Shown here: piece after piece, positions 41,603 to 50,108 of the stretch
Layout: each line of letters starts with the position of its first letter
Numbering within the stretch: the first letter of the stretch is position 1
DNA from: an uncultured Gemmatimonadota bacterium
GTDB lineage: Bacteria > Gemmatimonadota > Gemmatimonadetes > Gemmatimonadales > Gemmatimonadaceae
Assembly: GCA_903910555.1 (NCBI GenBank)
Contig: CAIVZZ010000015.1
Location: 62,001-126,000 of the forward strand
Length of the DNA stretch: 64,000 nucleotides
Direction of reading: 5' to 3'
The notes under the pieces: model-generated
Database searches by the model: none
Seen by the model: only the letters and a program-made list of their open reading frames with translations
Told to the model about the DNA's origin: nothing
Program-made: the position numbers and the translations under genes

Positions 41603-42588
41603 AGCGTCCTTGGGCCATGATCACCGGCACGGGCCACGCCGTTCCCAAACGTGTGTTCCGCAATGAGGAATTCGTCGGCATCGGGATCGACACGAGCGAC
41701 GAATGGATTCGCGATCGCACGGGAATCCGTCAGCGCCACATTGCCGGCGAAGGCGAGACGCTCACGTCTATTTCGGCCGAAGCATCGCTCAAGGCGATGG
41801 CCGTCGCAGGCGTAACGGCCGCAGAACTCGACATGATCATCGTCGGCACCTGCTCACCGGATCGTTTGCTTCCGTCAGCCGCCGCTGAACTTCAGGCGGC
41901 GCTCGGCGCGACGCGCGCCGTGGCGTTCGACGTCGGCGCGGCTTGCAGCGGCTGGCTGTACGGTATGCAGGTGGCCGAGGGAATGATGGCCGCCGGCAAC
42001 GCAGAAACGATTCTGGTTGTCGGGGCCGAGCTCCTCAGCCGCATCGTGAACTGGAAAGACCGCAATACCTGCGTGCTGTTCGGCGACGGCGCGGGCGCGA
42101 CGATCGTCAAGCGCAGCACAAAGCAGCGCGGCATTCTCTCGACCTACATGCGCAGCGACGGTGCGCTCGCGAATCTGCTGTACCGTCCGAAAGGCGGTGC
42201 CGCCGAACCGATGACGCAGCAGATCCTCGATGAGGGTTCGCACCTCGTGAGCATGCAGGGGCGCGACGTGTTCAAGAATGCCGTGCGATCGATGGCCGAT
42301 GCCGTCGATCGCGCACTCGACGGCGCGAAGCTTTCCGCGAATGACATCGACCTGCTGATTCCGCATCAGGCGAATGTGCGCATCATCGAAGCCACGGCGA
42401 AGCACGCCAGCGTCTCGATGGACAAGGTGTTCGTCAACGTCGACCGCTTCGGCAACACATCAGCCGCGTCGATCCCGATCGCACTAGATGAAGCAATCGC
42501 GCAGGGGCGCGTGAAAGAAGGAACCATCGTGATGTTCGTCGCCTTTGGCGCCGGCTTCACGTGGGGAAGCATGGTGGAAAGGTTTTAG
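41599..42588 (+). CDS. fabH: 3-oxoacyl-ACP synthase III
   Basis: The GTG at 41599 overlaps the plsX stop and gives 329 aa. The catalytic triad is visible: Cys116 in DVGAACSGWLYG, His in IPHQANVRI and Asn in RFGNTSAASIP. The GTCSPDRLLPS motif is also typical. It condenses an acyl-CoA primer with malonyl-ACP to start fatty acid synthesis. The start is fixed by the coupling and the KRPWAMITGTGHAVP N-terminus. Confidence 0.97.
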   Translation: MKRPWAMITGTGHAVPKRVFRNEEFVGIGIDTSDEWIRDRTGIRQRHIAGEGETLTSISAEASLKAMAVAGVTAAELDMIIVGTCSPDRLLPSAAAELQAALGATRAVAFDVGAACSGWLYGMQVAEGMMAAGNAETILVVGAELLSRIVNWKDRNTCVLFGDGAGATIVKRSTKQRGILSTYMRSDGALANLLYRPKGGAAEPMTQQILDEGSHLVSMQGRDVFKNAVRSMADAVDRALDGAKLSANDIDLLIPHQANVRIIEATAKHASVSMDKVFVNVDRFGNTSAASIPIALDEAIAQGRVKEGTIVMFVAFGAGFTWGSMVERF

Positions 42589-42636
42589 CAGTTGGCGAAT
42601 TACAAATAACCAACGACCAACAACTTTCTACTCGCT
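42589..42636 (+). other. AT-rich spacer between fabH and fabD
   Basis: This 48-bp gap is the only real break between plsX and fabG. It is unusually AT-rich for this genome and contains CCAACGACCAACAAC-type short repeats. No Shine-Dalgarno is present before the fabD TTG. It looks like the remains of a dispersed intergenic repeat. Confidence 0.4.
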
Positions 42637-43575
42637 TTGGAAATCCTTCTCCTATTCCCCGGCCAGGGTTCGCAGAAACCCGGCATGTCGAAAGACCTCG
42701 CCGAGGCCTTTCCCGCGGCGCGCGATATCTGGAATCGCGCGGATTCGGCCCTCGGCACAAATCTCAGCACGCTGGCGTTCGAAGGCCCCGCCGAAGAGCT
42801 GACACAGACCCACAACGCCCAGCCCGCGTTGCTCACGCACGGCGCCGCAGTGTGGGCAGTCGTGAAAGAACGCGTTGCCCCGCACGTCAGAGCGGCCGCC
42901 GGCCACTCGCTCGGTGAGCTCACCGCGTATCACACCGCGGGCGCGCTGTCGCTCGAAGACGCTGTGCGTTTAGTGCGCAAACGCGGCGAACTCATGTACG
43001 AAACCGGCACGAGCCGCCCGGGCGCGATGGCGGCGATTCTCGGCGAGATGCAGCGCCCGATTGAGGAGATCTGCACGGAAGCGAGCGCTGCGGGCGAAGT
43101 CGTTCCCGCGAACTACAACGCGCTCGAGCAGGTCGTGGTATCGGGTGAAGTCGCCGGTGTGGAAAAGGCGATGGAGCTCGCGAAGGCTGCTGGTGCAAAG
43201 CGCGCGGTGCGCCTCGGAGTGAGCGGCGCCTTTCATTCGCCCCTTATGAAGCCTGCGGCCGCCGGACTCGACGCCGCACTCGCCGCTGCAACGTTCACAA
43301 CGGCGAACTGGCCCATTTACTCGAATGTTTCGGTGGAACCAGTCCGCGATCCGGCAGCCGCACGCCGACTGCTCCTCACCCAGCTCACCAGCCCGGTGCG
43401 CTGGGTCGAAATTATTCATACCATGGCCGCCGCATATCCGGGCGCCTTTTTTGTCGAAATGGGACCGGGGAACGTACTCACCGGACTTCTCAAACGGCTC
43501 GCCCCGGGCAATCCCGCCATGACGTGCGGCACGGTTGCCGATGTGAATGCACTCCTCGAGCGGGTGACCCAGTGA
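42637..43575 (+). CDS. fabD: Malonyl-CoA:ACP transacylase
   Basis: The 312-aa product from TTG 42637 reads MEILLLFPGQGSQKPGM, the standard FabD opening. The nucleophile is Ser91 in AAGHSLGELTAY, with catalytic His in GAFHSPLMKPA. It loads malonyl groups onto ACP. No alternative start lies close upstream in frame, and the TTG lacks a ribosome site, so initiation may be weak or leaderless. The stop overlaps fabG. Confidence 0.94.
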   Translation: MEILLLFPGQGSQKPGMSKDLAEAFPAARDIWNRADSALGTNLSTLAFEGPAEELTQTHNAQPALLTHGAAVWAVVKERVAPHVRAAAGHSLGELTAYHTAGALSLEDAVRLVRKRGELMYETGTSRPGAMAAILGEMQRPIEEICTEASAAGEVVPANYNALEQVVVSGEVAGVEKAMELAKAAGAKRAVRLGVSGAFHSPLMKPAAAGLDAALAAATFTTANWPIYSNVSVEPVRDPAAARRLLLTQLTSPVRWVEIIHTMAAAYPGAFFVEMGPGNVLTGLLKRLAPGNPAMTCGTVADVNALLERVTQ

Positions 43576-44306
43576 AGATCGATCTGACGGGCAAGACCGC
43601 ACTCGTGACTGGCAGCACCCGCGGAATCGGCCGTGCCATTGCCGACACGCTCGCGACCTGCGGCGCACGCGTCGCAGTCGTGGGACGCGACAAAGCGAAA
43701 GCCGACGCCGTAGCCGCCGAGATTGCGAATGCCCGTGGTTTTGGCTGCGACGTTTCGGCGCCCGCCGACGTGTTGAGGCTGGTCGAGAACGTCGAAAAAG
43801 AGTTCGGCTCGCTCGACATTCTCGTGAACAACGCCGGGATCACGAAAGACAACCTGATGCTGCGCATCAAGGACGATGACTGGGATGCCGTGATCGACTC
43901 CAACCTGCGGTCGGCTTTCCTCGCGATCCGTGCGTCCAGCCGCGGCATGATGAAGCGGCGGTGGGGACGGATCATCAACATCTCCAGTGTCGTAGGACTG
44001 ACAGGGAATAAAGGGCAGACGAACTATGCGGCGAGCAAGGCCGGCTTGATTGGCCTGACGAAGTCCGTCGCCAAGGAACTCGCCTCCCGCAACATCCTTT
44101 GCAATGCGATTGCCCCCGGCTTTATCGAGACGGATATGACGGCGGCGATGCCCGAAGAGGCCCGTACGGCAATGATGGCCCAGATCCCGCTGGCAAGGCT
44201 CGGCGCGCCCGCTGATATCGCCTGGACCACGGCTTTTCTATGCTCCGAATACGCCTCGTACATCACCGGCCAGGTGCTGGTGGTGGACGGGGGCTTGGTG
44301 ATGTGA
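43572..44306 (+). CDS. fabG: 3-oxoacyl-ACP reductase
   Basis: The GTG at 43572 overlaps the fabD stop. This 244-aa SDR protein has the nucleotide motif TGSTRGIGRA, NNAGIT, catalytic Ser/Tyr/Lys in NISSVVG and YAASKAG, and the C-terminal QVLVVDGGLVM. It reduces 3-oxoacyl-ACP with NADPH. A 70-bp gap with a possible promoter separates it from acpP. Confidence 0.97.
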   Translation: MKIDLTGKTALVTGSTRGIGRAIADTLATCGARVAVVGRDKAKADAVAAEIANARGFGCDVSAPADVLRLVENVEKEFGSLDILVNNAGITKDNLMLRIKDDDWDAVIDSNLRSAFLAIRASSRGMMKRRWGRIINISSVVGLTGNKGQTNYAASKAGLIGLTKSVAKELASRNILCNAIAPGFIETDMTAAMPEEARTAMMAQIPLARLGAPADIAWTTAFLCSEYASYITGQVLVVDGGLVM

Positions 44307-44332
44307 CGAATTCGCAGTCCTCCAACTATATT
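44304..44332 (+). promoter_or_regulatory. Possible acpP promoter
   Basis: TATATT at 44327-44332 lies in the fabG-acpP gap. TGACGA at 44304-44309, 17 bp upstream, is only a weak -35 match. A separate promoter for acpP would fit the high demand for ACP. GAGGA at 44364-44368 is a good ribosome site for acpP. Confidence 0.3.
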
Positions 44333-44376
44333 TCTGCAGGCTGATTTACCCCCTTTACGCACCGAGGATTTGAGTC

Positions 44377-44616
44377 ATGGCTGATCATTCAGCGAAGGTC
44401 AAGGACATCATCGAAAAGGAACTCGGTGTCGAACGTGAGAAACTCACGCCCGAAGCGAGCTTCATCGAAGACCTTGGCGCAGATAGCCTCGACATCGTCG
44501 AGCTCGTGATGGAATTCGAAAAGGAGTTCAACATCGACATTCCAGACGAAGACGCCGAGAAGCTTCGGACCGTCGGCGACGCGATCAAGTACCTGGACTC
44601 GAAGATCGGCGCCTGA
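44377..44616 (+). CDS. acpP: Acyl carrier protein
   Basis: This is a 79-aa acidic protein with the 4'-phosphopantetheine attachment site Ser37 in [14 protein letters not shown]. It carries acyl intermediates for the surrounding Fab enzymes. GAGGA lies eight bases before the ATG. The stop shares a base with the fabF start. Confidence 0.98.
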   Translation: MADHSAKVKDIIEKELGVEREKLTPEASFIEDLGADSLDIVELVMEFEKEFNIDIPDEDAEKLRTVGDAIKYLDSKIGA

Positions 44617-45860
44617 TGAAGCGTCGCGTCGTTGTTACCGGAATCGGGTGCGTCACGCCCGTCGGAAACGACGTCGCGGCGACGTGGTCGGCTATTCTCG
44701 AGGGCAAGTCGGGCGCGGCGGCGATCACGAAGTTTGACGCATCGCAGTGGCCCGTGCGATTTGCCTGTGAGCTCAAGGGTTTCGACCCGATGAGCTGCAT
44801 GGATCGCAAAGAAGCAAAGCGGGCAGATCCGTACACGCAGTACGCGATGGCTGCAGCTGTGCAGGCGATGAACGACGCGGGGTTCGGCGAGGGGAAGGGC
44901 TACACCCCCGAAGAAACCGGCGTGATCATCGGCAGCGGAATCGGCGGGCTCTCCAGCTTCGAGGATGAGCACGACGTGTATCGTGAGCGCGGGCAGAGTA
45001 AAATCTCTCCGTTCTTCATTCCGAAGTTCATTGCCGATATCGCCGCCGGAATCGTCTCCATGAGATTCCACGCGAAAGGACCGAACTACGCGACAGTCTC
45101 AGCGTGCGCCACGAGCGCGCACGCGATCGGCGATGCGACGCGCACGATTCAGTACGGCGACGCTGACGTGATCATTGCCGGCGGATCGGAGGCGGCCGTT
45201 ACGCCGATGTCCATCGGTGGCTTCGCGAACATGAAGGCGCTGTCGGAGCGGAACGAATCTCCCGCGACGGCGAGCCGCCCATTCGATGCCACGCGCGACG
45301 GCTTTGTGATGGGAGAGGGCGCTGGGATTGTGATTCTGGAAGAACTCGAGCACGCGAAACGCCGCGGAGCGCGCATCTACGCTGAAGTCGGCGGGTATGG
45401 TGCCACCGGCGACGCACATCACCTCACCGCACCGGCGCCCGAGGGTGAAGGCGCGCAGCGTGCGATGCGGCGTGCGCTGAAGGACGCGGGACTCGAGCCG
45501 AGCGGCGTGCAGTACATCAACGCGCACGGCACCTCCACACCGGCGAACGATCTGAACGAAACGAAAGCCATCAAGGCAGTGTTCGGATCTCATGCAGCCG
45601 GCGTCAACGTGAGCTCCACCAAGGGCGCGACGGGCCACATGCTCGGCGCCGCCGGATCTGTAGAGTTCATTCTCGGCGCGCTGGCGATCCAGCACAACAT
45701 CATTCCGCCGACGATCAACTACGAGACGCCGGATCCGGAGTGCGATCTCGACTACACGCCGAACAAGCCTGTGCACCGGCGCGTGGATGTGGTGCTGAGC
45801 AACTCATTCGGATTCGGCGGCCATAACGTCTGCCTCGCAATCCGACGCTTCGCTGAGTAG
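44616..45860 (+). CDS. fabF: 3-oxoacyl-ACP synthase II
   Basis: The 414-aa elongating ketosynthase has Cys164 in TVSACATSAHA and the two His in INAHGTSTPAND and KGATGHMLGAAG. It elongates acyl-ACP chains. The start overlaps the acpP stop by one base. TAGGAG, which includes the fabF stop, is the ribosome site for the next gene. Confidence 0.97.
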   Translation: MKRRVVVTGIGCVTPVGNDVAATWSAILEGKSGAAAITKFDASQWPVRFACELKGFDPMSCMDRKEAKRADPYTQYAMAAAVQAMNDAGFGEGKGYTPEETGVIIGSGIGGLSSFEDEHDVYRERGQSKISPFFIPKFIADIAAGIVSMRFHAKGPNYATVSACATSAHAIGDATRTIQYGDADVIIAGGSEAAVTPMSIGGFANMKALSERNESPATASRPFDATRDGFVMGEGAGIVILEELEHAKRRGARIYAEVGGYGATGDAHHLTAPAPEGEGAQRAMRRALKDAGLEPSGVQYINAHGTSTPANDLNETKAIKAVFGSHAAGVNVSSTKGATGHMLGAAGSVEFILGALAIQHNIIPPTINYETPDPECDLDYTPNKPVHRRVDVVLSNSFGFGGHNVCLAIRRFAE

Positions 45861-45869
45861 GAGTTTTTC

Positions 45870-47003
45870 GTGACCGACCCGGTCGTCACGCGCATCGCTG
45901 AAAAAATCTCCGCCGGCGAACGGCTCAGCGGCGCGGACGCGCTTGCGCTGTACGAATCGCACGACCTCATCGAAATCGGAAAACTTGCGGACCGCGTCAA
46001 CCGGGCAAAAAACGGTGATGTCGTCACGTTCGCCTCGAATCAGCACATCAATCCGACCAACGTCTGCACGCTGCGCAAGACGTGCACCTTCTGCGGCTAT
46101 GCGCGATTGCCGAAAGAAGAAGGTGCGTACCGCTACACGCTCGAGCAGACGCTTGCCGAAGCGGCCAACGCCGCGGATGGCCTGACGCGAGAGTTTCATA
46201 TCGTCGGCGGACTCGATATGAAAGCGGGGCTCGCGTACTACCAGGAAATGTTTCGCGCGCTGAAGTCGAACTTCCCCCACGTGCACATCAAGGCGTTGAC
46301 CGCCGTGGAAATCGCGCATATCGCCCGCATCGAGAAGATGTCATGGCGCGATGTGCTTATCGCGCTGCGCGAGGCCGGGCTCGATACCATGCCCGGCGGC
46401 GGTGCCGAGACATTCAGCGCCGCGGTGCGCGAGCAGATCGCGGGAAAGAAACTCGCCGGCGCCGACTACATCGGCGTGCATCGCGCCGCGCACGAGCTCG
46501 GCATTCGCACGAACTGCACGATGCTCTACGGCCATGTTGAAACGCGTGCGGATCGCGTCGAGCATCTCATGATGCTCCGCGATCTCCAGGATGAAACGGG
46601 CGGATTCCTCGCCTACATTCCGCTCGCGTATCATCCCGACGGCAACGTGCTCGGCAAAGAACTCGGTCGCGAGGGAACGGCGACGACAGGCGTCGACGAT
46701 CTGAAGATGCTCGCCGTCGGCCGGCTCTTTCTCGACAACTTCCAGCACATCAAGTCGCACTGGATCATGGTGTCGACGGCGCTGTCGCAGCTCTCGCTGC
46801 ACTTCGGCGTGAACGATCTCGAAGGGACCGTCGTCCGCGAGAAGATCTACCACGCCGTTGGTGCGCACACGCCGCAGGGGATGACGCTTGAGGGGCTCCT
46901 GAAGCTCATTCGCGGCGCGGGGAAGACTCCTGCGGAGCGCGATTCGTTCTACAACGTGTTGCGTCAGTTCGAAGCGCGCGCGCCGGAGACGGTCGGCGCA
47001 TGA
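45870..47003 (+). CDS. mqnE: Aminofutalosine synthase (radical SAM), altered cysteine spacing
   Basis: The GTG at 45870 with TAGGAG upstream gives 377 aa. The core reads HINPTNVC66TLRKTC72TFC75GYAR, then EFHIVGGLDM, IKALTAVEIAH, AGLDTMPGGGAE and LHFGVNDLEGT, the MqnE/MqnC/CofH family pattern. MqnE joins the MqnA product to a SAM-derived adenosyl radical, giving aminofutalosine on the way to menaquinone. The Cys spacing is CX5CX2C instead of CX3CX2C (see findings). It is coupled to mqnA, and mqnC follows, which supports the identity. Confidence 0.9.
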   Translation: MTDPVVTRIAEKISAGERLSGADALALYESHDLIEIGKLADRVNRAKNGDVVTFASNQHINPTNVCTLRKTCTFCGYARLPKEEGAYRYTLEQTLAEAANAADGLTREFHIVGGLDMKAGLAYYQEMFRALKSNFPHVHIKALTAVEIAHIARIEKMSWRDVLIALREAGLDTMPGGGAETFSAAVREQIAGKKLAGADYIGVHRAAHELGIRTNCTMLYGHVETRADRVEHLMMLRDLQDETGGFLAYIPLAYHPDGNVLGKELGREGTATTGVDDLKMLAVGRLFLDNFQHIKSHWIMVSTALSQLSLHFGVNDLEGTVVREKIYHAVGAHTPQGMTLEGLLKLIRGAGKTPAERDSFYNVLRQFEARAPETVGA

Positions 47004-47851
47004 GCGACGCCGCGCGGGCCCTGCGCGTCGGTCGCATTCCCTATATCAACTGCTATCCGGTGTACGGAGCGGTTGACCGGCGGATCGTGCCGCTCGGTGC
47101 AGAGCTCGTCGATGGCGTGCCCACGGCACTGAACCAGCAGATGGCCGACGGTACGCTCGACGTGAGCGTCGTCTCGGCCGTTGAGTACGCGCGCGACTGG
47201 GAGCGCTATCTGCTCCTGCCCGATCTCGCAATTTCGTGCGACGGTGCCGTGCGCAGCGTCATGCTCTTCTCGCGCGTGCCCGCGGAACAGCTCGGCGGGC
47301 AGCAGGTGCTCGTGAGCCGCAGTTCGATGACGAGCGTGCACTTGCTCGAGCTCTTGTTCGAAAATGTGTGGAAGACGAAGCCGGTGTTTGTTGCGGGCGA
47401 CGCCGAGGCGTCCGACCTGCGCGATGACGGCAGTTCGTCGATCGTCGCGCGGCTCGTGATTGGCGATGCCGCGCTCATGCTTGGAACCGGCGCGATTGCA
47501 TCGCCGTACGAACATGTGAACGACCTTGGCCTCGAATGGAAGAAGTGGACCGGCTTGCCGTTCGTGTTCGCCGTCTGGGTCGCGCAGCGCACCGTCGATA
47601 CGCAGCAGGCGCTCGCGGTTCACGCGTCGCTGATCGAATCGAGAAACTGGGGGCTGAAACACTTGGACGTTCTCGCAGCACAAGCGCATGAGAACACCGG
47701 CGTGCCGCCCGCGGCATGCAGCGAATATCTCAGTGGCCTCGACTACGGGCTGAGCTATCCGCATCTCGGCGGGCTCACCGAGTTTTATCGTCGTTTGACC
47801 CTCGCCGGAAAGGTTGCCCCCGGCCGTCTCGCTTTCTTATCTGCCGCATGA
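47000..47851 (+). CDS. mqnA: Chorismate dehydratase
   Basis: The 283-aa periplasmic-binding-protein-like fold opens LRVGRIPYINCYPVYGA, a typical MqnA start. VSVVSAVEYARDW and LVSRSSMTSVHLLELLF line the chorismate site. It converts chorismate to 3-enolpyruvoyl-benzoate, the first step of the futalosine menaquinone route. ATGA overlaps couple it to mqnE and mqnC. There is no signal peptide, so it is cytoplasmic. Confidence 0.92.
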   Translation: MSDAARALRVGRIPYINCYPVYGAVDRRIVPLGAELVDGVPTALNQQMADGTLDVSVVSAVEYARDWERYLLLPDLAISCDGAVRSVMLFSRVPAEQLGGQQVLVSRSSMTSVHLLELLFENVWKTKPVFVAGDAEASDLRDDGSSSIVARLVIGDAALMLGTGAIASPYEHVNDLGLEWKKWTGLPFVFAVWVAQRTVDTQQALAVHASLIESRNWGLKHLDVLAAQAHENTGVPPAACSEYLSGLDYGLSYPHLGGLTEFYRRLTLAGKVAPGRLAFLSAA

Positions 47852-48885
47852 CTCGTGACCTGGTCGATTGGTTCAAGAACGCTCCGCTGCTGGAGCTCGG
47901 CGCCGAAGCCGATGCCGTGCGAAAGGCCCTCCATCCCGAGGGGATCGTCACCTATATCGTCGACCGCAACATCAACTACACGAACGTGTGCGTCGCCGAC
48001 TGCGGCTTCTGCGCGTTCTACCGCCGTCCCAAGCACAATGAGGGATGGACGCTGAGCTATGAACAGATCGGCGCAAAGATCGACGAAGTAAAGGCGCTCG
48101 GCGGCGTACAGATTCTCATTCAGGGTGGTCACAACCCGTACATCCCGTTCGAGTGGTATCTCGATCTGCTGCGTTATATCAAGCAATACCATCCGATCCA
48201 CGTGCACGGCTTCAGCCCGAGCGAAGTGGATTTTTGGAGCACGCTGTATCGCATGCCGGCCGTCGAAGTAATTCGCGAGCTCGTGAAGGCCGGCCTCGAC
48301 TCGATTCCCGGCGGCGGCGGCGAAATCCTTGTGCAGCGCGTGCGCGATCAGGTGGCCAAGAAGAAGGCCGGCGCGGATCGCTGGCTCGAGATTATGGAAA
48401 TCGCGCACGGCGAGGGATTAAAGACTTCGTGCACGATGATGTACGGCATTGGCGAGACGCTCGAGGAAAGATTCGAACATCTCACGCGGCTCCGCGACCT
48501 TCAGGCGCGCACCGGCGGTTTCACCGCGTTCATCTGCTGGCCGTTGCAGCCGGAGAACACGCCGACCATGAGCGCGCAGCCGAAGACCGACGCCGTCGAT
48601 TACCTGCGCACGACCGCATTCGCGCGCGTCGTGCTCGACAACATTCCGAACTTGCAGGCGAGCTGGGTGACGATGGGAATGAAAGTCGGGCAGACCGCGC
48701 TGCATTTCGGCTGCAACGATTTCGGCTCGCTGATGCTCGAGGAGAATGTCGTCTCCGCAGCCAACACGACGTACCGCACATCGATCGCAGAAATGGAGCG
48801 GCTGATTCGCGAAGCCGGCTTCACGCCCCGTAAGCGCAGACAGAACTACCAATTCATCGAAGAAGCCACGACGGCTGCAGCGTGA
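47848..48885 (+). CDS. mqnC: Dehypoxanthine futalosine cyclase (radical SAM)
   Basis: The ATG at 47848 overlaps the mqnA stop and gives 345 aa. The cluster motif is canonical: NYTNVCVADCGFCAFYR (CX3CX2C). IQGGHNPYIPFEWY, AGLDSIPGGGGEIL and FGCNDFGSLMLEENV also fit MqnC. It cyclises dehypoxanthine futalosine. mqnB and mqnD are not in this window. The gene frame is open further upstream, but the coupling and alignment fix this start. Confidence 0.94.
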   Translation: MTRDLVDWFKNAPLLELGAEADAVRKALHPEGIVTYIVDRNINYTNVCVADCGFCAFYRRPKHNEGWTLSYEQIGAKIDEVKALGGVQILIQGGHNPYIPFEWYLDLLRYIKQYHPIHVHGFSPSEVDFWSTLYRMPAVEVIRELVKAGLDSIPGGGGEILVQRVRDQVAKKKAGADRWLEIMEIAHGEGLKTSCTMMYGIGETLEERFEHLTRLRDLQARTGGFTAFICWPLQPENTPTMSAQPKTDAVDYLRTTAFARVVLDNIPNLQASWVTMGMKVGQTALHFGCNDFGSLMLEENVVSAANTTYRTSIAEMERLIREAGFTPRKRRQNYQFIEEATTAAA

Positions 48886-48895
48886 GGTCTGAGCG

Positions 48896-49375
48896 GTGAA
48901 AACGCGTGTTGGCATTGGGTACGATTCGCATCGATTTGCAGAGGGCACCGGCGTCCTGCTTGGAGGCGTCCGGATTCCCGCGCCGTTCAAGCTCGTCGGT
49001 CACTCGGATGGCGACGCCGTTGCGCACGCGATCACCGATGCAATCCTCGGTGGGTCGGGAGTCGGTGATATCGGTGAACTCTTTCCTGATTCCGACGCGG
49101 CCAACAAAGGACGCGACTCGATCGAGATGCTCCACCTCGCACTGCATCGCGTGCGCGCCGCGGGATGGACTCCGGTTCAGGTCGACGTCTCTGTGATTTG
49201 CGAGCGCCCGAAAATCGGACCGTACCGCGACGAGATGCGCGTGTCGCTGGCAAAGGCGCTCGGCATCGAACTCAATGCCGTGATGGTGAAGGGCAAGACC
49301 AATGAAAAGCTCGGCTGGATCGGCAAGGAAAAGGGACTGGCCGTCATCGCAGTCGCCACGCTCGAAGCGGTCTGA
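48896..49375 (+). CDS. ispF: 2-C-methyl-D-erythritol 2,4-cyclodiphosphate synthase
   Basis: The 159-aa protein from GTG 48896 has the metal ligands Asp10 and His12 in GIGYDSHRF, GHSDGDAVAHAITDA, GDIGELFPDSDA and VKGKTNEKLGWIGK. It cyclises CDP-methylerythritol 2-phosphate in the MEP isoprenoid pathway. Isoprenoids supply the menaquinone tail, so its place after mqn genes is sensible. It is not fused to IspD. Confidence 0.97.
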   Translation: MKTRVGIGYDSHRFAEGTGVLLGGVRIPAPFKLVGHSDGDAVAHAITDAILGGSGVGDIGELFPDSDAANKGRDSIEMLHLALHRVRAAGWTPVQVDVSVICERPKIGPYRDEMRVSLAKALGIELNAVMVKGKTNEKLGWIGKEKGLAVIAVATLEAV

Positions 49376-49378
49376 CCG

Positions 49379-50107
49379 ATGGCCGCGTTCCTCGATACCG
49401 TCAGCAACTGGGTCGCATCGATGCCGATCGGCGCGCTCTACGCGCTCCTCGGTCTCGCCGCGTTCATCGAGGGAATATTTCCGCCGGTTCCCGCGGATCT
49501 CGTCGTCGCGCTCGGAAGTTTTCTTGCGGCGCGCCGCGGTGCGAGCCTCCCTGTAACCGCAGCGTGCATCGTCGCGGGAAGTGTCGGTGGAGCGATGGTC
49601 GTGTACGCGATCGTCAGACGATTCGGCGCTTCATGGCTGCATGCGCGCCTGAAGAAAGCCGGCATCGACAACGTCGAGAAGCGCCTTGAGGTGATGTATT
49701 CGCACTACGGGATGACGGCGCTGTTCGTCAGCCGCTTTCTGCCCGTGTTTCGCGCGGTCGCGCCACCGATGGCGGGCGCAATGCGCGTTCCGCCGGTGCG
49801 CACAGCCGGTGTGTTCGTGCTCGCCTCGGCAATCTGGTACGGCGCAATCGCATGGATTGCGTTCCGGGTGGGCGACGACTGGATCGTGATGCAGGCCGCC
49901 GTGCGCCACTTTGCGCGCCGCGTAGGCGTGGTCGCGCTGGTCGCCGCGGCGCTTTTCGCGATCATCGTGTTCATCGTTGTTCGCCGCCGCGCGGCCGAAC
50001 GTCTCGCCGAAGTGATGGCCGCGGAGCAGACGGGGGAGTCGGCCGTCGTGCGACTGAGCGGAGAATCGGCTGCCGTGCAGGATACGCCGGAGTCCAAGGA
50101 CGGCTGA
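49379..50107 (+). CDS. DedA family membrane protein
   Basis: This 242-aa protein has the SNARE-associated/DedA domain: LAAFIEGIFPPVPADLVVALGSFLA, then FGASWLHARLKKAGID and SRFLPVFRAVAPPMAGAMR with the conserved re-entrant segments. Family members flip or transport undecaprenyl phosphate or other lipids and depend on the proton gradient. The C-terminus is a charged cytoplasmic tail. It starts three bases after ispF and two before xerD. Confidence 0.9.
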   Translation: MAAFLDTVSNWVASMPIGALYALLGLAAFIEGIFPPVPADLVVALGSFLAARRGASLPVTAACIVAGSVGGAMVVYAIVRRFGASWLHARLKKAGIDNVEKRLEVMYSHYGMTALFVSRFLPVFRAVAPPMAGAMRVPPVRTAGVFVLASAIWYGAIAWIAFRVGDDWIVMQAAVRHFARRVGVVALVAAALFAIIVFIVVRRRAAERLAEVMAAEQTGESAVVRLSGESAAVQDTPESKDG

Positions 50108-50108
50108 G

